Counted from the first letter of the stretch, positions 14,523-21,266 are shown. The stretch is DNA of 22,371 bases from Sphingobium amiense (GCF_003967075.1 NZ_AP018669.1:1-22371); one strand, 5' to 3'. Translations and numbers: made by a program. Notes: a model not told the origin generated them from the sequence alone.

Positions 14523-15756
14523 ATATGGCGGCGCTGTGTGCATCGCTCTCGGGTTGGCGGCGGGACCGACCCGCGCGGAAGCGGGTACGACAGCATCGCA
14601 GATTGAGCTTGTAATCAGCGCCGTTGCAGACGGGGATGCCTACGGCGCCGCCTCCGTCGAGCTTCGCCTGCTGAACAGCGGCTCCGCCCCCGAAGCCATG
14701 GCCCTGCCGCCGCAGATCGGAGCCGAACTGACGGTCAACCGCAGCACTAGCAATATCAGCCTTGAGCGGGCGCCGCAGACGCCGGCCGCCGTGAGTGTGC
14801 CTGCCGGTGGCTTCACTAGGGCACGTTACATCCTGCACCTGCCACCGCATACAGCCGCTGGAGAGGCAGTGCTGGCCGTACCCGGATGGAGCGCACAGCG
14901 CCTTGCGTTTGCGGTAGGAGGGAGCGTGTCCGCTCCGCCGCCGGCGCCGGCGGGTGGAGGCGCCGGTCCCGCGACCCCCCGTTGGGATACGTCTGTCCCG
15001 CAGACACACCTCGCGACCAATGACGTTGCGGCCGGCAATGCCTTCCTGTCCAATCTTTCCGCCTATGCGCCGATCTATGCCGCCTACGGTCCCGGCACGA
15101 ATAGTGATGCCCGGCTGCAGATCAGTTTCAAATATCAGCTATTCGGCCCGTCGGCCGCGCCGGACCGGCGGCAATCATGGGAGCAGGGACTCCACTTCGC
15201 CTACACCCAGCGCATGTTCTGGGACCTCGGGGCCAAGTCGTCTCCCTTTCGCAACATCGACTTCGTGCCCGAGCTGTTCTACCTCGCTCCAACCATTGGC
15301 ATCGGGAGCGGCGTCTCGCTCGGCGGCCAAGGCGGCTTCCGACATGAGTCCAACGGGCGATCGGGTGCGGGGTCCCGAAGCCTTAACACGCTCTATGTGC
15401 AGCCGGTGGCCTCGGTTGCCTTGGGGAGCTACCGCCTCAGCGTCGGTCCTCGTCTCTGGCTCTACGCCGGGAGCCTCAGCGACAATCCGGACATCAAGCG
15501 CTACCGTGGCAATACGGGCTTGTTTGCAGAGATCGGTGAGGACGACGGGCTTCGAATCACGACCAATACCCGGCTCAATTTCGGATCTGGCAAAGGCGCG
15601 ATCGATGCCGACATATCCTACCCGATCGATCGACTGATCGGCGGAAACCTGAATTTCTATCTCTTCGGCCAAGCCTTCACGGGATATGGCGAGAACCTGC
15701 TCGACTATAACCGCCGCATGACCCGCCTCCGGGTCGGACTGGCGATCGTCCGGTGA
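14494..15756 (+). CDS. pldA: Outer-membrane phospholipase A (OMPLA)
   Basis: Calcium-dependent outer-membrane phospholipase that hydrolyses misplaced phospholipids. It is 420 aa from 14494; the ATG at 14515 (MIRYGGAVCIALGL) gives a cleaner signal peptide. About residues 30-160 form an extra N-terminal domain ending in a Pro/Ala/Gly-rich linker. The rest is the 12-strand OMPLA barrel, with TQRMFWDL, SSPFRNIDFVPELFY, LSDNPDIKRYRGN, SYPIDR and GYGENLLDYN. Catalytic residues are present with exact family spacing: H284, S286 and N298 match E. coli H142, S144 and N156; R289 and S294 match R147 and S152. So it should be active. The stop overlaps the start of the sigma-factor gene. Confidence 0.92.
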   Translation: MLRRVRPMIRYGGAVCIALGLAAGPTRAEAGTTASQIELVISAVADGDAYGAASVELRLLNSGSAPEAMALPPQIGAELTVNRSTSNISLERAPQTPAAVSVPAGGFTRARYILHLPPHTAAGEAVLAVPGWSAQRLAFAVGGSVSAPPPAPAGGGAGPATPRWDTSVPQTHLATNDVAAGNAFLSNLSAYAPIYAAYGPGTNSDARLQISFKYQLFGPSAAPDRRQSWEQGLHFAYTQRMFWDLGAKSSPFRNIDFVPELFYLAPTIGIGSGVSLGGQGGFRHESNGRSGAGSRSLNTLYVQPVASVALGSYRLSVGPRLWLYAGSLSDNPDIKRYRGNTGLFAEIGEDDGLRITTNTRLNFGSGKGAIDADISYPIDRLIGGNLNFYLFGQAFTGYGENLLDYNRRMTRLRVGLAIVR

Positions 15757-16391
15757 ACGCATTCAAACACCGTCGAACGGGCTTCCGCCCGCTCGCCCAA
15801 CAGTCGGAGCGCATCGACGGCTTGTTCGATGACAACTTTGGGGCTGGGCTGATCGAGCAGGCTGCGTCGCTCAGTGCCTATGCCCGCCGCCTTACCGGCA
15901 GCGGCGGTGCTGACGCCGACGATCTGTTGCAAGAGACCATGCTCCGGTGCTGGGTGGCCCGCCGTTCGTTCGTGCCCGACACGAATCTGGGAGCGTGGAT
16001 GCGGACCGTGATGCGGAACAGCTTTCTTTCGGGGCGTCGCCGCGCCCCCTTCCATGCCGACCTTCCCGAAGATGCGTTTGACCGGCTGCTAGGCGTCGCC
16101 GGGGGGCAAGGCGCCGCGGTGGATTTGCGCGACGTGAATTGGGCGCTTGGCGAGCTGATCCCCGACCAGCGGGCGGCGATCCTGTTAGCCGCCGAAGGGC
16201 TATCTATCGAGGAAGCGGCGGCCAGCTTGGCCATTCCGGCGGGCACCTTCAAAAGCCGCCTGTGGCGCGGCCGGCTTCGATTAAAGCGATTAATAGAGCA
16301 CAGGGACACCCCATTGTTGGATCGGCGCGTGGTGGAGAAGCATTCGAAGCCCCGTCCTCGGCGGAACTGGAAAGGCGTGGTGATCGGCTAG
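15753..16391 (+). CDS. ECF-type RNA polymerase sigma factor
   Basis: A 212-aa sigma-70 family protein of the two-domain ECF type. Region 2 is at about 34-98 (SAYARRLTGSGGADADDLLQ, then ETMLRCWVARRSF, LGAWMRTVMRNSFLSGRRR) and region 4 at about 130-183 (ELIPDQRAAILLAAEGLSIE, AAASLAIPAGTFKSRLWRGR). A basic tail of about 30 residues follows. The GTG start at 15753 overlaps the pldA stop (GTGA), so its level is tied to pldA translation. No anti-sigma factor or response regulator lies beside it, so its control is unknown. The obvious guess is that it activates this envelope cassette or chromosomal envelope genes; I found no clear matching promoter. Confidence 0.9.
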   Translation: MNAFKHRRTGFRPLAQQSERIDGLFDDNFGAGLIEQAASLSAYARRLTGSGGADADDLLQETMLRCWVARRSFVPDTNLGAWMRTVMRNSFLSGRRRAPFHADLPEDAFDRLLGVAGGQGAAVDLRDVNWALGELIPDQRAAILLAAEGLSIEEAAASLAIPAGTFKSRLWRGRLRLKRLIEHRDTPLLDRRVVEKHSKPRPRRNWKGVVIG

Positions 16392-16757
16392 GCTGCGCTC
16401 CTCAGCGGCGTCGGTCCGCAAAACAGGTTAGTTTGCAGCACGATCCGTCGCGCAGCCGATTCAACTCGACTCATCGGGCTCACGCGCGCTCGCGCGCGGT
16501 GGCAGGATCAGCTTAGGGGTACCAAGCCTCGCTTCATGCCCAGCCTCCACTCTTTCCGCATGGCACCAACTGTCTCGACAGGCCGGCGGGGGATTATTCA
16601 CCCGTTGAACGGGCGATCGTGGACGCCATTGCCTGATGCTGACACACGCGGGATTCACGCTCCCTCCTATGTGTGATAATGTCCTTTATCACACACTCAT
16701 GGCGATCCGATGGAGCCGTTTAAACGGTCCCGAGATCCACCGCCGAAAGGGAGCGAT
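16392..16757. other. Intergenic region with inverted repeats
   Basis: No gene seen apart from a short frame ending TGA at about 16636 (DYSPVERAIVDAIA), possibly the tail of a lost gene. A CG-rich self-complementary tract (CGCGCGCTCGCGCGCG, about 16483-16498) could terminate the sigma-factor transcript. The operator-like inverted repeat at 16671-16694 serves the next operon. Confidence 0.4.
16671..16694. promoter_or_regulatory. Operator-like inverted repeat before the antitoxin-like/recombinase operon
   Basis: GTGTGATAA (16671-16679) and TTATCACAC (16686-16694) are perfect 9-bp arms around a 6-base centre. The left arm contains TGTGATAAT, an extended -10-like sequence. A protein bound here would block the promoter. 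It lies 63 bp before the RHH-like gene, the likely autorepressor. Confidence 0.5.
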
Positions 16758-17153
16758 ATGGACCAGGACGAGGACACGGCTTTCGCCGACAACTATGCCG
16801 AGCGCGACCAGGCCAAGGCGCTGCGCGAGCAGGCCCGCGCGGGCGGCTTGCGCTTCGAGGCGTATCTTACCGGCGATCAGGCCGACTGGCTGTTGGAGCG
16901 GATCGAGCGCGGCATGTTCGCCGATCCTTCCGAGGCGGTGTTCGCGATCGTCAAGAACTTCATCGACATGGAGCCGCACCACGATTTACGCGACGAGCTG
17001 CTACGCCGGATATTGGACGGGTCGATAAAGCGCGGCCTTGAGGACGCGGAGGCTGGCCGCGTCCGCGACGCCGACGAGGTGTTCGACGAGCTGCGCCGCA
17101 AGATGGCCGCGCCGCGTCCCGCGCCGGCGCGATGGGAGAAGATCGCGCGATGA
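16758..17153 (+). CDS. Antitoxin-like protein (probable RHH DNA-binding) coupled to a recombinase
   Basis: 131 aa from the ATG at 16758, chosen because AAAGGGAG (about 16746-16753) precedes it; an upstream in-frame ATG at 16710 lacks a site. Residues 32-70 (LRFEAYLTGDQADWLLERIE, MFADPSEAVFAIVKNFI) look like a ParD/CopG-type dimerisation and DNA-binding region. The segment KRGLEDAEAGRVRDADEVFD (about 91-110) resembles the tail of ParD-like antitoxins. No toxin gene follows; the stop instead overlaps the start of the tyrosine recombinase (ATGA). It may regulate the recombinase by binding the inverted repeat upstream. Family assignment moderate. Confidence 0.6.
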   Translation: MDQDEDTAFADNYAERDQAKALREQARAGGLRFEAYLTGDQADWLLERIERGMFADPSEAVFAIVKNFIDMEPHHDLRDELLRRILDGSIKRGLEDAEAGRVRDADEVFDELRRKMAAPRPAPARWEKIAR

Positions 17154-18118
17154 ACCAGCTCGCCCCCCTCCCCGCGCCCGCGCCCGCGCTGGCGTTGCCG
17201 GCGCTGATCGCGGCGGCCGACGAGCGCGCGCAGCTTCGATTCCTTGAGTTCTTCGCCGTCACCATCCGCAATCCGCATACACGCCGCGCCTATGCGCGGG
17301 CGGCCGGCGACTTCCTGGCCTGGTGCGAGGCGCGCGGCGTCGCCTCGCTCGCCCAGGTGCAGCCGCTTCATGTCGCGGCCTGGGTCGAGGCGCTGGGGCG
17401 CGAGCTGGCCGCCCCCAGCGTCAAGCAGCAGCTCGCCGGCGTGCGCCACCTGTTCGACTGGCTGGTGACGGGTCATGCCGTGCCGGCGAACCCGGCCGGA
17501 TCGGTGCGCGGGCCGGCGCATAGCCAGCGGCGCGGCAAGACGCCGGTACTGGCCCCCGACGAGGCGCGGCGGTTGCTCGACAGCATCGACGTGACCACCC
17601 ATGCGGGCCTGCGCGACCGCGCGCTGATCGGTCTCATGGTCTATAGCTTCGCGCGGATCGGCGCGGCGCTGGCGATGCGGGTCGAGGACGTGTTCATGCA
17701 GAATCGGCGGCTATGGGTCCGCCTGCATGAGAAAGGCGGCAAGCGCCATGAAATGCCCTGCCACCACAATCTAGAGGATTATCTAACCGCCTATATCGAC
17801 GGTTGCGAGCTGCGCGAGGACCGCAAGGGGCCGCTATTCCGCACGATCGCGCGCAGCACTAAGCGACTAAGCGATACCCCCCTGCCCCAAGCCAACGCCT
17901 TCGCGATGGTGCGCCGGCGCGCGGCGGCGGCCGGGATCGGGACGGCGATCGGCAACCACAGTTTCCGCGCGACCGGGATCACCACCTATTTGAAGAATGG
18001 CGGCACGTTGGAGACGGCCGCGACGATGGCGAACCATAGCTCGACGCGCACCACCCAGCTCTATGACCGCCGCCCCGATGACGTGACGCTGGACGAGGTG
18101 GAGCGCGTGTTGATCTAG
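17150..18118 (+). CDS. Tyrosine recombinase/integrase
   Basis: 322-aa site-specific recombinase. The N-terminal SAM-like core-binding domain (about 25-118) contains NPHTRRAYARAAGDFLAWCE. The catalytic domain (about 133-320) carries the complete set R169 (FARIGAAL), K195 (HEKGGKRHE), H270/R273 (NHSFRATG), H296 (MANHSSTRTT) and nucleophile Y305. The ATG at 17150 overlaps the preceding stop and has GGAGAA at 17134-17139. An XerC/D-like size suggests multimer resolution of the plasmid or integration of a cassette; no att or dif-like core could be assigned. It is convergent with the phosphatase gene: the two stop codons share one CTAG. Confidence 0.93.
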   Translation: MNQLAPLPAPAPALALPALIAAADERAQLRFLEFFAVTIRNPHTRRAYARAAGDFLAWCEARGVASLAQVQPLHVAAWVEALGRELAAPSVKQQLAGVRHLFDWLVTGHAVPANPAGSVRGPAHSQRRGKTPVLAPDEARRLLDSIDVTTHAGLRDRALIGLMVYSFARIGAALAMRVEDVFMQNRRLWVRLHEKGGKRHEMPCHHNLEDYLTAYIDGCELREDRKGPLFRTIARSTKRLSDTPLPQANAFAMVRRRAAAAGIGTAIGNHSFRATGITTYLKNGGTLETAATMANHSSTRTTQLYDRRPDDVTLDEVERVLI

Positions 18119-18735
18119 GCGGCGAGCGCGGGCGCGCAGGTCCAGCGGTCGCCCTGCCAATGAAACCCTACCCGCTGCGCGTTGCCGATCGCGGGCGGCT
18201 CGCCCTTGCGCCAGAAAGCGCGCATCTTGGCCCGATCGTCCAGATGGGCGTCGGCGACGATCGCGCGCGCGGCCTGGATGAACTGCCCATGCCCGAACAC
18301 ATAGGCCAGCGATCCCGCAGGCATGGCGGCGAGGCGCGTTAGCGCCGCCTCGCAGCGCCGTAACAGGGTGCTGAAACTCTCCGCCCCTTCCCCGTCGCAG
18401 TAGTCAGGATCGGCCTCGCGCCAATAGCGTTCTAGGTGCGGCATCCGTTCGGCGCTGCGCGTGCCGTTCCAGCGCGCAGGTTGCAAATAGGTGAACTCTT
18501 CGATCGGCCACACTTCCACCGGCACGCCTGGAAAGCGCGCGATCGTCGGCGCGGCCGTCTGCCGGGTGCGGGTATAGGGCGAGGTGACGATGAGCGCGGG
18601 CGCTTGCGTCCAGCTCGCCGCGACCGCGCGCGCCTGTTCGTGGCCGCGCTCCGTCAGCGCGATCGTCGCGAGATCGTGGCAGGGCACGCCGGCGTTGCCG
18701 GTGTTTTCGCCGTGGCGGATGAAGATCGCTCTCAT
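18115..18735 (-). CDS. Histidine phosphatase family protein
   Basis: 206-aa member of the histidine phosphatase (phosphoglycerate-mutase-like) superfamily. The phosphorylated His lies in IRHGENTGN (RHG, residues 7-9). TSPYTRTRQTA carries the second arginine, and VFGHGQF the second catalytic histidine. Substrate unknown; this branch includes small-molecule and protein phosphatases. It is the last gene of a minus-strand set, starting 6 bp after the DUF2442-HTH gene, so it is probably cotranscribed with that toxin-antitoxin-like pair. Its stop (18115-18117) overlaps the stop of the convergent recombinase. Confidence 0.88.
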   Translation of the reverse strand: MRAIFIRHGENTGNAGVPCHDLATIALTERGHEQARAVAASWTQAPALIVTSPYTRTRQTAAPTIARFPGVPVEVWPIEEFTYLQPARWNGTRSAERMPHLERYWREADPDYCDGEGAESFSTLLRRCEAALTRLAAMPAGSLAYVFGHGQFIQAARAIVADAHLDDRAKMRAFWRKGEPPAIGNAQRVGFHWQGDRWTCAPALAA

Positions 18736-18741
18736 GTCCGG

Positions 18742-19194
18742 TTAGGCGGCCCGGTATAGCCCATTGCTGGCTTCCCAGCCCCGGCACGCCAGCAAGATTG
18801 GTTTCGGCACCTTCTTTTCGCCGTTGGAGTAGTAGGCGACCATGCGGCGCGAGACGCCAAGCGCATCGGCCGCCTTCGACAGCGACAGCGCATGGCGCAG
18901 CCGCCATTCGAGGAAGGCGCGCACATCGCCATGCCCGGTTGCCGACAGCGTTTCGAGCCACAGCATGTCCGCGCCCAGCTCCGCACCCGAAGGCCAGGCC
19001 AGGCTATGACCCCAATCGCCCACTTCGACCTTGGCGAACTCGCCCGGATCGCGCAGCGCGGCAAAGGCGCGATCGGCGAGGACCGCGCCAAGATCGAGAT
19101 CAGCCGCCGTCCCTTCCGACCAGGACAGATGCAGCGATGACGGCCCGGTCGCGCGCACGGCGGTAATGGTGCGGGCCTTGTCGGTGATGTTCAT
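18742..19194 (-). CDS. DUF2442 and helix-turn-helix protein (antitoxin-like)
   Basis: 150 aa from the ATG 19192-19194, which overlaps the stop of the DUF4160 gene (ATGA). Residues about 9-83 fit DUF2442 (SSLHLSWSEGTAADLDLGAV, FAALRDPGEFAKVEVGDWGH, LAWPSGAELGADML). Residues about 94-128 form an HTH (RHALSLSKAADALGVSRRMV, AYYSNGEKKVPK). DUF4160 and DUF2442 genes are often neighbours and are considered candidate toxin-antitoxin pairs. With its HTH, this member is the natural repressor for the TTGCACT half-sites at the operon promoter. That pairing is inference. Confidence 0.8.
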   Translation of the reverse strand: MNITDKARTITAVRATGPSSLHLSWSEGTAADLDLGAVLADRAFAALRDPGEFAKVEVGDWGHSLAWPSGAELGADMLWLETLSATGHGDVRAFLEWRLRHALSLSKAADALGVSRRMVAYYSNGEKKVPKPILLACRGWEASNGLYRAA

Positions 19195-19418
19195 CCGTTC
19201 AACTCCTGCCACGTCTGCATGAGCAAAGCCTGATTAGGCCGCGCCCATTCCAATGCGTCCTTCAAGACCGCCGCCGACACGGTGCCCACGATCACGTCAA
19301 ACGATGCAATCGCCACCGAGCAGCGGAAATCCGGGCCTTCGATGTGGAAATGCGGCACGCCATGATCGCGGCCATAGACGGCAATTTTCCAGCGGGGACC
19401 GCGAAACATCGTGACCAT
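19191..19418 (-). CDS. DUF4160 protein (toxin candidate)
   Basis: A 75-aa protein of the DUF4160 family: a short beta-rich start (RWKIAVYGRDHGVPHFHIEG), the conserved PHFH histidines, SVAIASFDVIVGTVS and a C-terminal helix (LKDALEWARPNQALLMQTWQ). Function is unproven; it pairs with DUF2442 genes. Two starts are possible, 19418 or 19409 (MFRGPRW). The promoter predicted just upstream would begin transcription almost at 19418, leaving essentially no leader, so a leaderless message or use of 19409 are both possible. Confidence 0.75.
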   Translation of the reverse strand: MVTMFRGPRWKIAVYGRDHGVPHFHIEGPDFRCSVAIASFDVIVGTVSAAVLKDALEWARPNQALLMQTWQELNG

Positions 19419-19423
19419 GCTTC

Positions 19424-19452
19424 AATGTAGTGCAAAGGTTGCACTAGTGCAA
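19424..19452 (-). promoter_or_regulatory. Promoter and triple half-site operator of the DUF4160-DUF2442-phosphatase operon
   Basis: On the minus strand, -35 TTGCAC (19447-19452), a 17-bp spacer and -10 TACATT (19424-19429). The heptamer AGTGCAA/TTGCACT occurs three times in alternating orientation: 19429-19435, 19439-19445 and 19446-19452. The last two form a perfect 14-bp palindrome and the first two an inverted repeat with a 3-bp gap. The half-sites cover both promoter boxes, so binding would shut the operon. Confidence 0.65.
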
Positions 19453-19471
19453 GGCTGATAGCCAAAATGAT

Positions 19472-19765
19472 CTAAGCGCCTGGCGCTGGCACCGTGGCCC
19501 TACTCGTTGCGCTCCCCAAGCCCGCAAGCGGTCCTGGCCCAAGGTTCCGGCCCACATGGCGGGCGAGATCGCGTGCGCGGATCTCGCGGCACCCTCGCCG
19601 ATTACCGGCGATGTAGGCGATCGGGCGTCCAGCCTTCAATTCGTCGCCGGGTTCCGGCGGCCGATCAGGCACCTTGTCGAGAATGCGGTCGAGATCACCC
19701 ACCGCACGACCTTTGGAGCGCCGCGCGAAAAACTCGGCCGCCGTTTCGGGTCGATCAATCGTCAT
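19472..19765 (-). CDS. Small ORF, N-terminus protein-like, C-terminus made of direct repeat A
   Basis: 97 aa starting MTIDRPETAAEFFARRSKGR, overlapping the end of the upstream small gene by 11 bases, so it looks coupled. The first 43 or so residues (through VPDRPPEPGDELKAG) have a genic look. The remainder is translated from the 99-bp repeat shared with 21299-21397 (reading GPLAGLGSATSRAT), which suggests the natural 3' end was replaced by the repeat. I do not recognise the family; position suggests a toxin-antitoxin component. Confidence 0.4.
   Translation of the reverse strand: MTIDRPETAAEFFARRSKGRAVGDLDRILDKVPDRPPEPGDELKAGRPIAYIAGNRRGCREIRARDLARHVGRNLGPGPLAGLGSATSRATVPAPGA
19488..19586. 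repeat. Direct repeat A
   Basis: 99 bp, diverged copy of 21299-21397, sharing blocks such as GGCACCGTGGC, CGCTCCCCAAGCCCGCAAGC and CCCACATGGCGGG. It ends with an 8-bp hairpin GCGAGATC...GATCTCGC (19563-19587), whose partner in copy B is CCGAGATC...GATCTCGG. The outermost pair has changed on both sides. Confidence 0.8.
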
Positions 19766-19961
19766 CATGGAGATCAGACATAAGCGCCTCAACGCTGGTG
19801 AAGCGCACGCCCTTGCCAGCTTCCAGTTCTTCGATCGCATCGCGCGTAGCAGCGCGGCCCATCAACTCGGCCTCCAACTTCGCCTTATGGGCCTCATTAC
19901 GCGCGCGGCGCTCGGGACTCCAATCTTTCATAAGATCGGAAAAGGGGCGATGGCCGGCCAT
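19755..19961 (-). CDS. Small antitoxin-like protein
   Basis: 68 aa, MAGHRPFSDLMKDWSPERRA and so on. The opening HRPFSDL..(D/W)SPERRAR resembles the leader of some XRE antitoxins, but no HTH follows. Instead it ends in DAIEELEAGKGVRFTSVEAL and an acidic tail, as in RelB/Phd-type antitoxins that wrap a toxin. AGAAGG lies 9 bases before the ATG. It sits 13 bp after the frameshifted XRE gene and overlaps the next ORF. Family not certain. Confidence 0.55.
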   Translation of the reverse strand: MAGHRPFSDLMKDWSPERRARNEAHKAKLEAELMGRAATRDAIEELEAGKGVRFTSVEALMSDLHDDD

Positions 19962-19974
19962 TCTATCAATCCTT

Positions 19975-20159
19975 CTAGGTGAGAATCTGGATGCCGCGCC
20001 GCTTCACCAGCGTCAGCAAGGCGAGCGCCGCGCCAGTCGGCCGCATCGTGCCGGCCTCCCAGCGCTGGACCGTGCGCTTGTGCGCCCACAGCAAGCGCGC
20101 AAACCCGGCCTGGCTCAAACCGCTCTCCTGGCGCACCGCCGGATTTCGGCCGCCTCCAT
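19975..20159 (-). pseudogene. XRE-family HTH antitoxin gene with a frameshift
   Basis: Starts MEAAEIRR in one frame and continues VRQESGLSQAGFARLLWAHK, RTVQRWEAGTMRPTGAALAL in the next, ending ILT-stop at 19975. The second frame is a good HigA/NadS-type HTH (SQAGFARLL...TVQRWEAG). The span is 185 bases, one short of a whole number of codons, consistent with a single-base loss near 20137-20145. A GTG at 20136 could still start a 53-aa version, so residual DNA binding is possible. It follows the HTH antitoxin-like gene by 28 bp. Confidence 0.7.
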
Positions 20160-20187
20160 CGGTGGATAAAGGATTTCGCCGTTTCGA

Positions 20188-20607
20188 TCAGTCCCCGTCA
20201 TGGTCGTTCATCCCGGCCATGCCGGCTGCTGCGCCGGCTTCGGCGATGGCGTCGTTGATTTCCTCGATCGTGAACCGCGCGCCGTTGCCCTTCACTATCC
20301 CGCGCAGGTCATCCCACGAGCTTTTGCGCGGTGCCGGCGGCGCGATGACCGCCGCCGTCGCGGCGGTCATCAGGTCATCCAGCGAGAATCTGTTAAACTT
20401 CCCGCGCAGGAGGTCGTTGAGGCGGGGCGGCGTCAGCCCGAGCCGCTTGGCGGCCTCGCCCAGCGGCACGTCCCACGACTTCACCCGCGCGGTGATGCCC
20501 CGCATCAGGTCCGCGCGCGTCCTCAACTCCGTCGCCTCCTCCGGCGTGTCGGCGATTGCGTCAAAGACGCAGGCGAAGGTTTCGACCTTCATGTCGTCGG
20601 CGTTCAT
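20188..20607 (-). CDS. HTH antitoxin-like protein with a second C-terminal antitoxin-type tail
   Basis: 139 aa from the ATG at 20607, preceded by GGAAGG seven bases upstream; in-frame ATGs at 20622 and 20592 are less likely. An HTH occupies about 32-82 (DVPLGEAAKRLGLTPPRLND, LLRGKFNRFSLDDLMTAATA), as in the HTH_37/XRE antitoxins paired with HigB or ParE. The C-terminus (RFTIEEINDAIAEAGAAAG, about 111-129) resembles the toxin-neutralising tail of MazE/VapB-type antitoxins. It lies 35 bp after yafQ and is probably cotranscribed as a third component, or else it is the survivor of a module that lost its toxin. Confidence 0.65.
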   Translation of the reverse strand: MNADDMKVETFACVFDAIADTPEEATELRTRADLMRGITARVKSWDVPLGEAAKRLGLTPPRLNDLLRGKFNRFSLDDLMTAATAAVIAPPAPRKSSWDDLRGIVKGNGARFTIEEINDAIAEAGAAAGMAGMNDHDGD

Positions 20608-20642
20608 TGCCCTGCCTTCCAAACGTTCGGCCGTCGAGCCGA

Positions 20643-20963
20643 TTACTCGAACAGTTCCGAATGGGTTCCCGCGCGCACGAAGTTCACCAGATTGCCCTCA
20701 ATCGTGTAGATCAGCAGGAAATCGCCGCCGATATGGCACTCGCGATGATCGCTCCAATCGCCCTTGAGGGCGTGGTCCAGCCATTCCGGGCCAAGCGGCG
20801 CATCGTTGGCGATGAGCAGCATCATCGCTTCCTTGAGCTGGTTCATGTTGTAGCGGCCGCTGCGCGACAGCCGCTCCCAATCCTTGACGAACCGCTTTTC
20901 GTAGGATGCCTCTCTTGGGAACGAAGCCCGCTTACTGCTGGCGGGCTTCTTGGTCGAGGGCAT
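20643..20963 (-). CDS. yafQ: YafQ/RelE-family mRNA interferase toxin
   Basis: 106 aa from the ATG at 20963, overlapping the dinJ stop by 32 bases. After a basic N-terminal stretch (MPSTKKPASSKRASFPREAS) comes the YafQ core: YEKRFVKDWERLSRSG, LIANDAPLGPEWLDHALKGD, WSDHRECHIGGDFLLIYTIE and RAGTHSELFE. The conserved L..D..L.G.W...REC.I..D..L.Y pattern and terminal H..LF are those of the ribosome-dependent endonuclease; H in GTHSELFE matches the catalytic histidine position near the C-terminus. It is some 14 residues longer at the N-terminus than E. coli YafQ. The partner is the upstream dinJ. Confidence 0.88.
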   Translation of the reverse strand: MPSTKKPASSKRASFPREASYEKRFVKDWERLSRSGRYNMNQLKEAMMLLIANDAPLGPEWLDHALKGDWSDHRECHIGGDFLLIYTIEGNLVNFVRAGTHSELFE

Positions 20964-21213
20964 CGAACAGTTCCTTGGGATCGGTGAAGCGCGCACGACG
21001 CGCCTTCATGGTCGCGCGGGACGATTCGATCGCGGCGCGCGTCTCGGCGTTGGGCACCTTCAGCTCGAACGGCAAGGCATGGTCCTTGGCGACCCGCGTA
21101 AGCGTCATGCGGACCACATCGGAAACCGTCAGCCCCAGCTCGGCTAGGACGGCGGCGGCTTCATCCTTCAATGTTTCGTCGATGCGCGCACGCACGAACG
21201 CGGTAGCAGCCAT
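20932..21213 (-). CDS. dinJ: RelB/DinJ-family antitoxin
   Basis: 93 aa from the ATG at 21213, chosen because GGGAG lies six bases upstream; an open frame extends to 21249 without a site. The N-terminal RHH (MAATAFVRARIDETLKDEAA, AVLAELGLTVSDVVRMTLTR) is typical of RelB/DinJ and binds the operator. The C-terminal part (VPNAETRAAIESSRATMKAR, FTDPKELFDALDQEA) neutralises the toxin. It overlaps yafQ, and its promoter carries an inverted repeat between -35 and -10, giving the usual autoregulated addiction module. Confidence 0.9.
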   Translation of the reverse strand: MAATAFVRARIDETLKDEAAAVLAELGLTVSDVVRMTLTRVAKDHALPFELKVPNAETRAAIESSRATMKARRARFTDPKELFDALDQEARQQ

Positions 21214-21237
21214 TGGAATCTCCCTAGTCAGACGAAC

Positions 21238-21266
21238 GATGTAGCTCATTTGAGCAACAATTTCAA
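21238..21266 (-). promoter_or_regulatory. Promoter and operator of the dinJ-yafQ operon
   Basis: Minus strand: -35 TTGAAA (21261-21266), 17-bp spacer, -10 TACATC (21238-21243). The spacer contains the inverted repeat GCTCA-TT-TGAGC (21244-21255), placed so that a bound DinJ dimer would exclude RNA polymerase. Confidence 0.65.
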
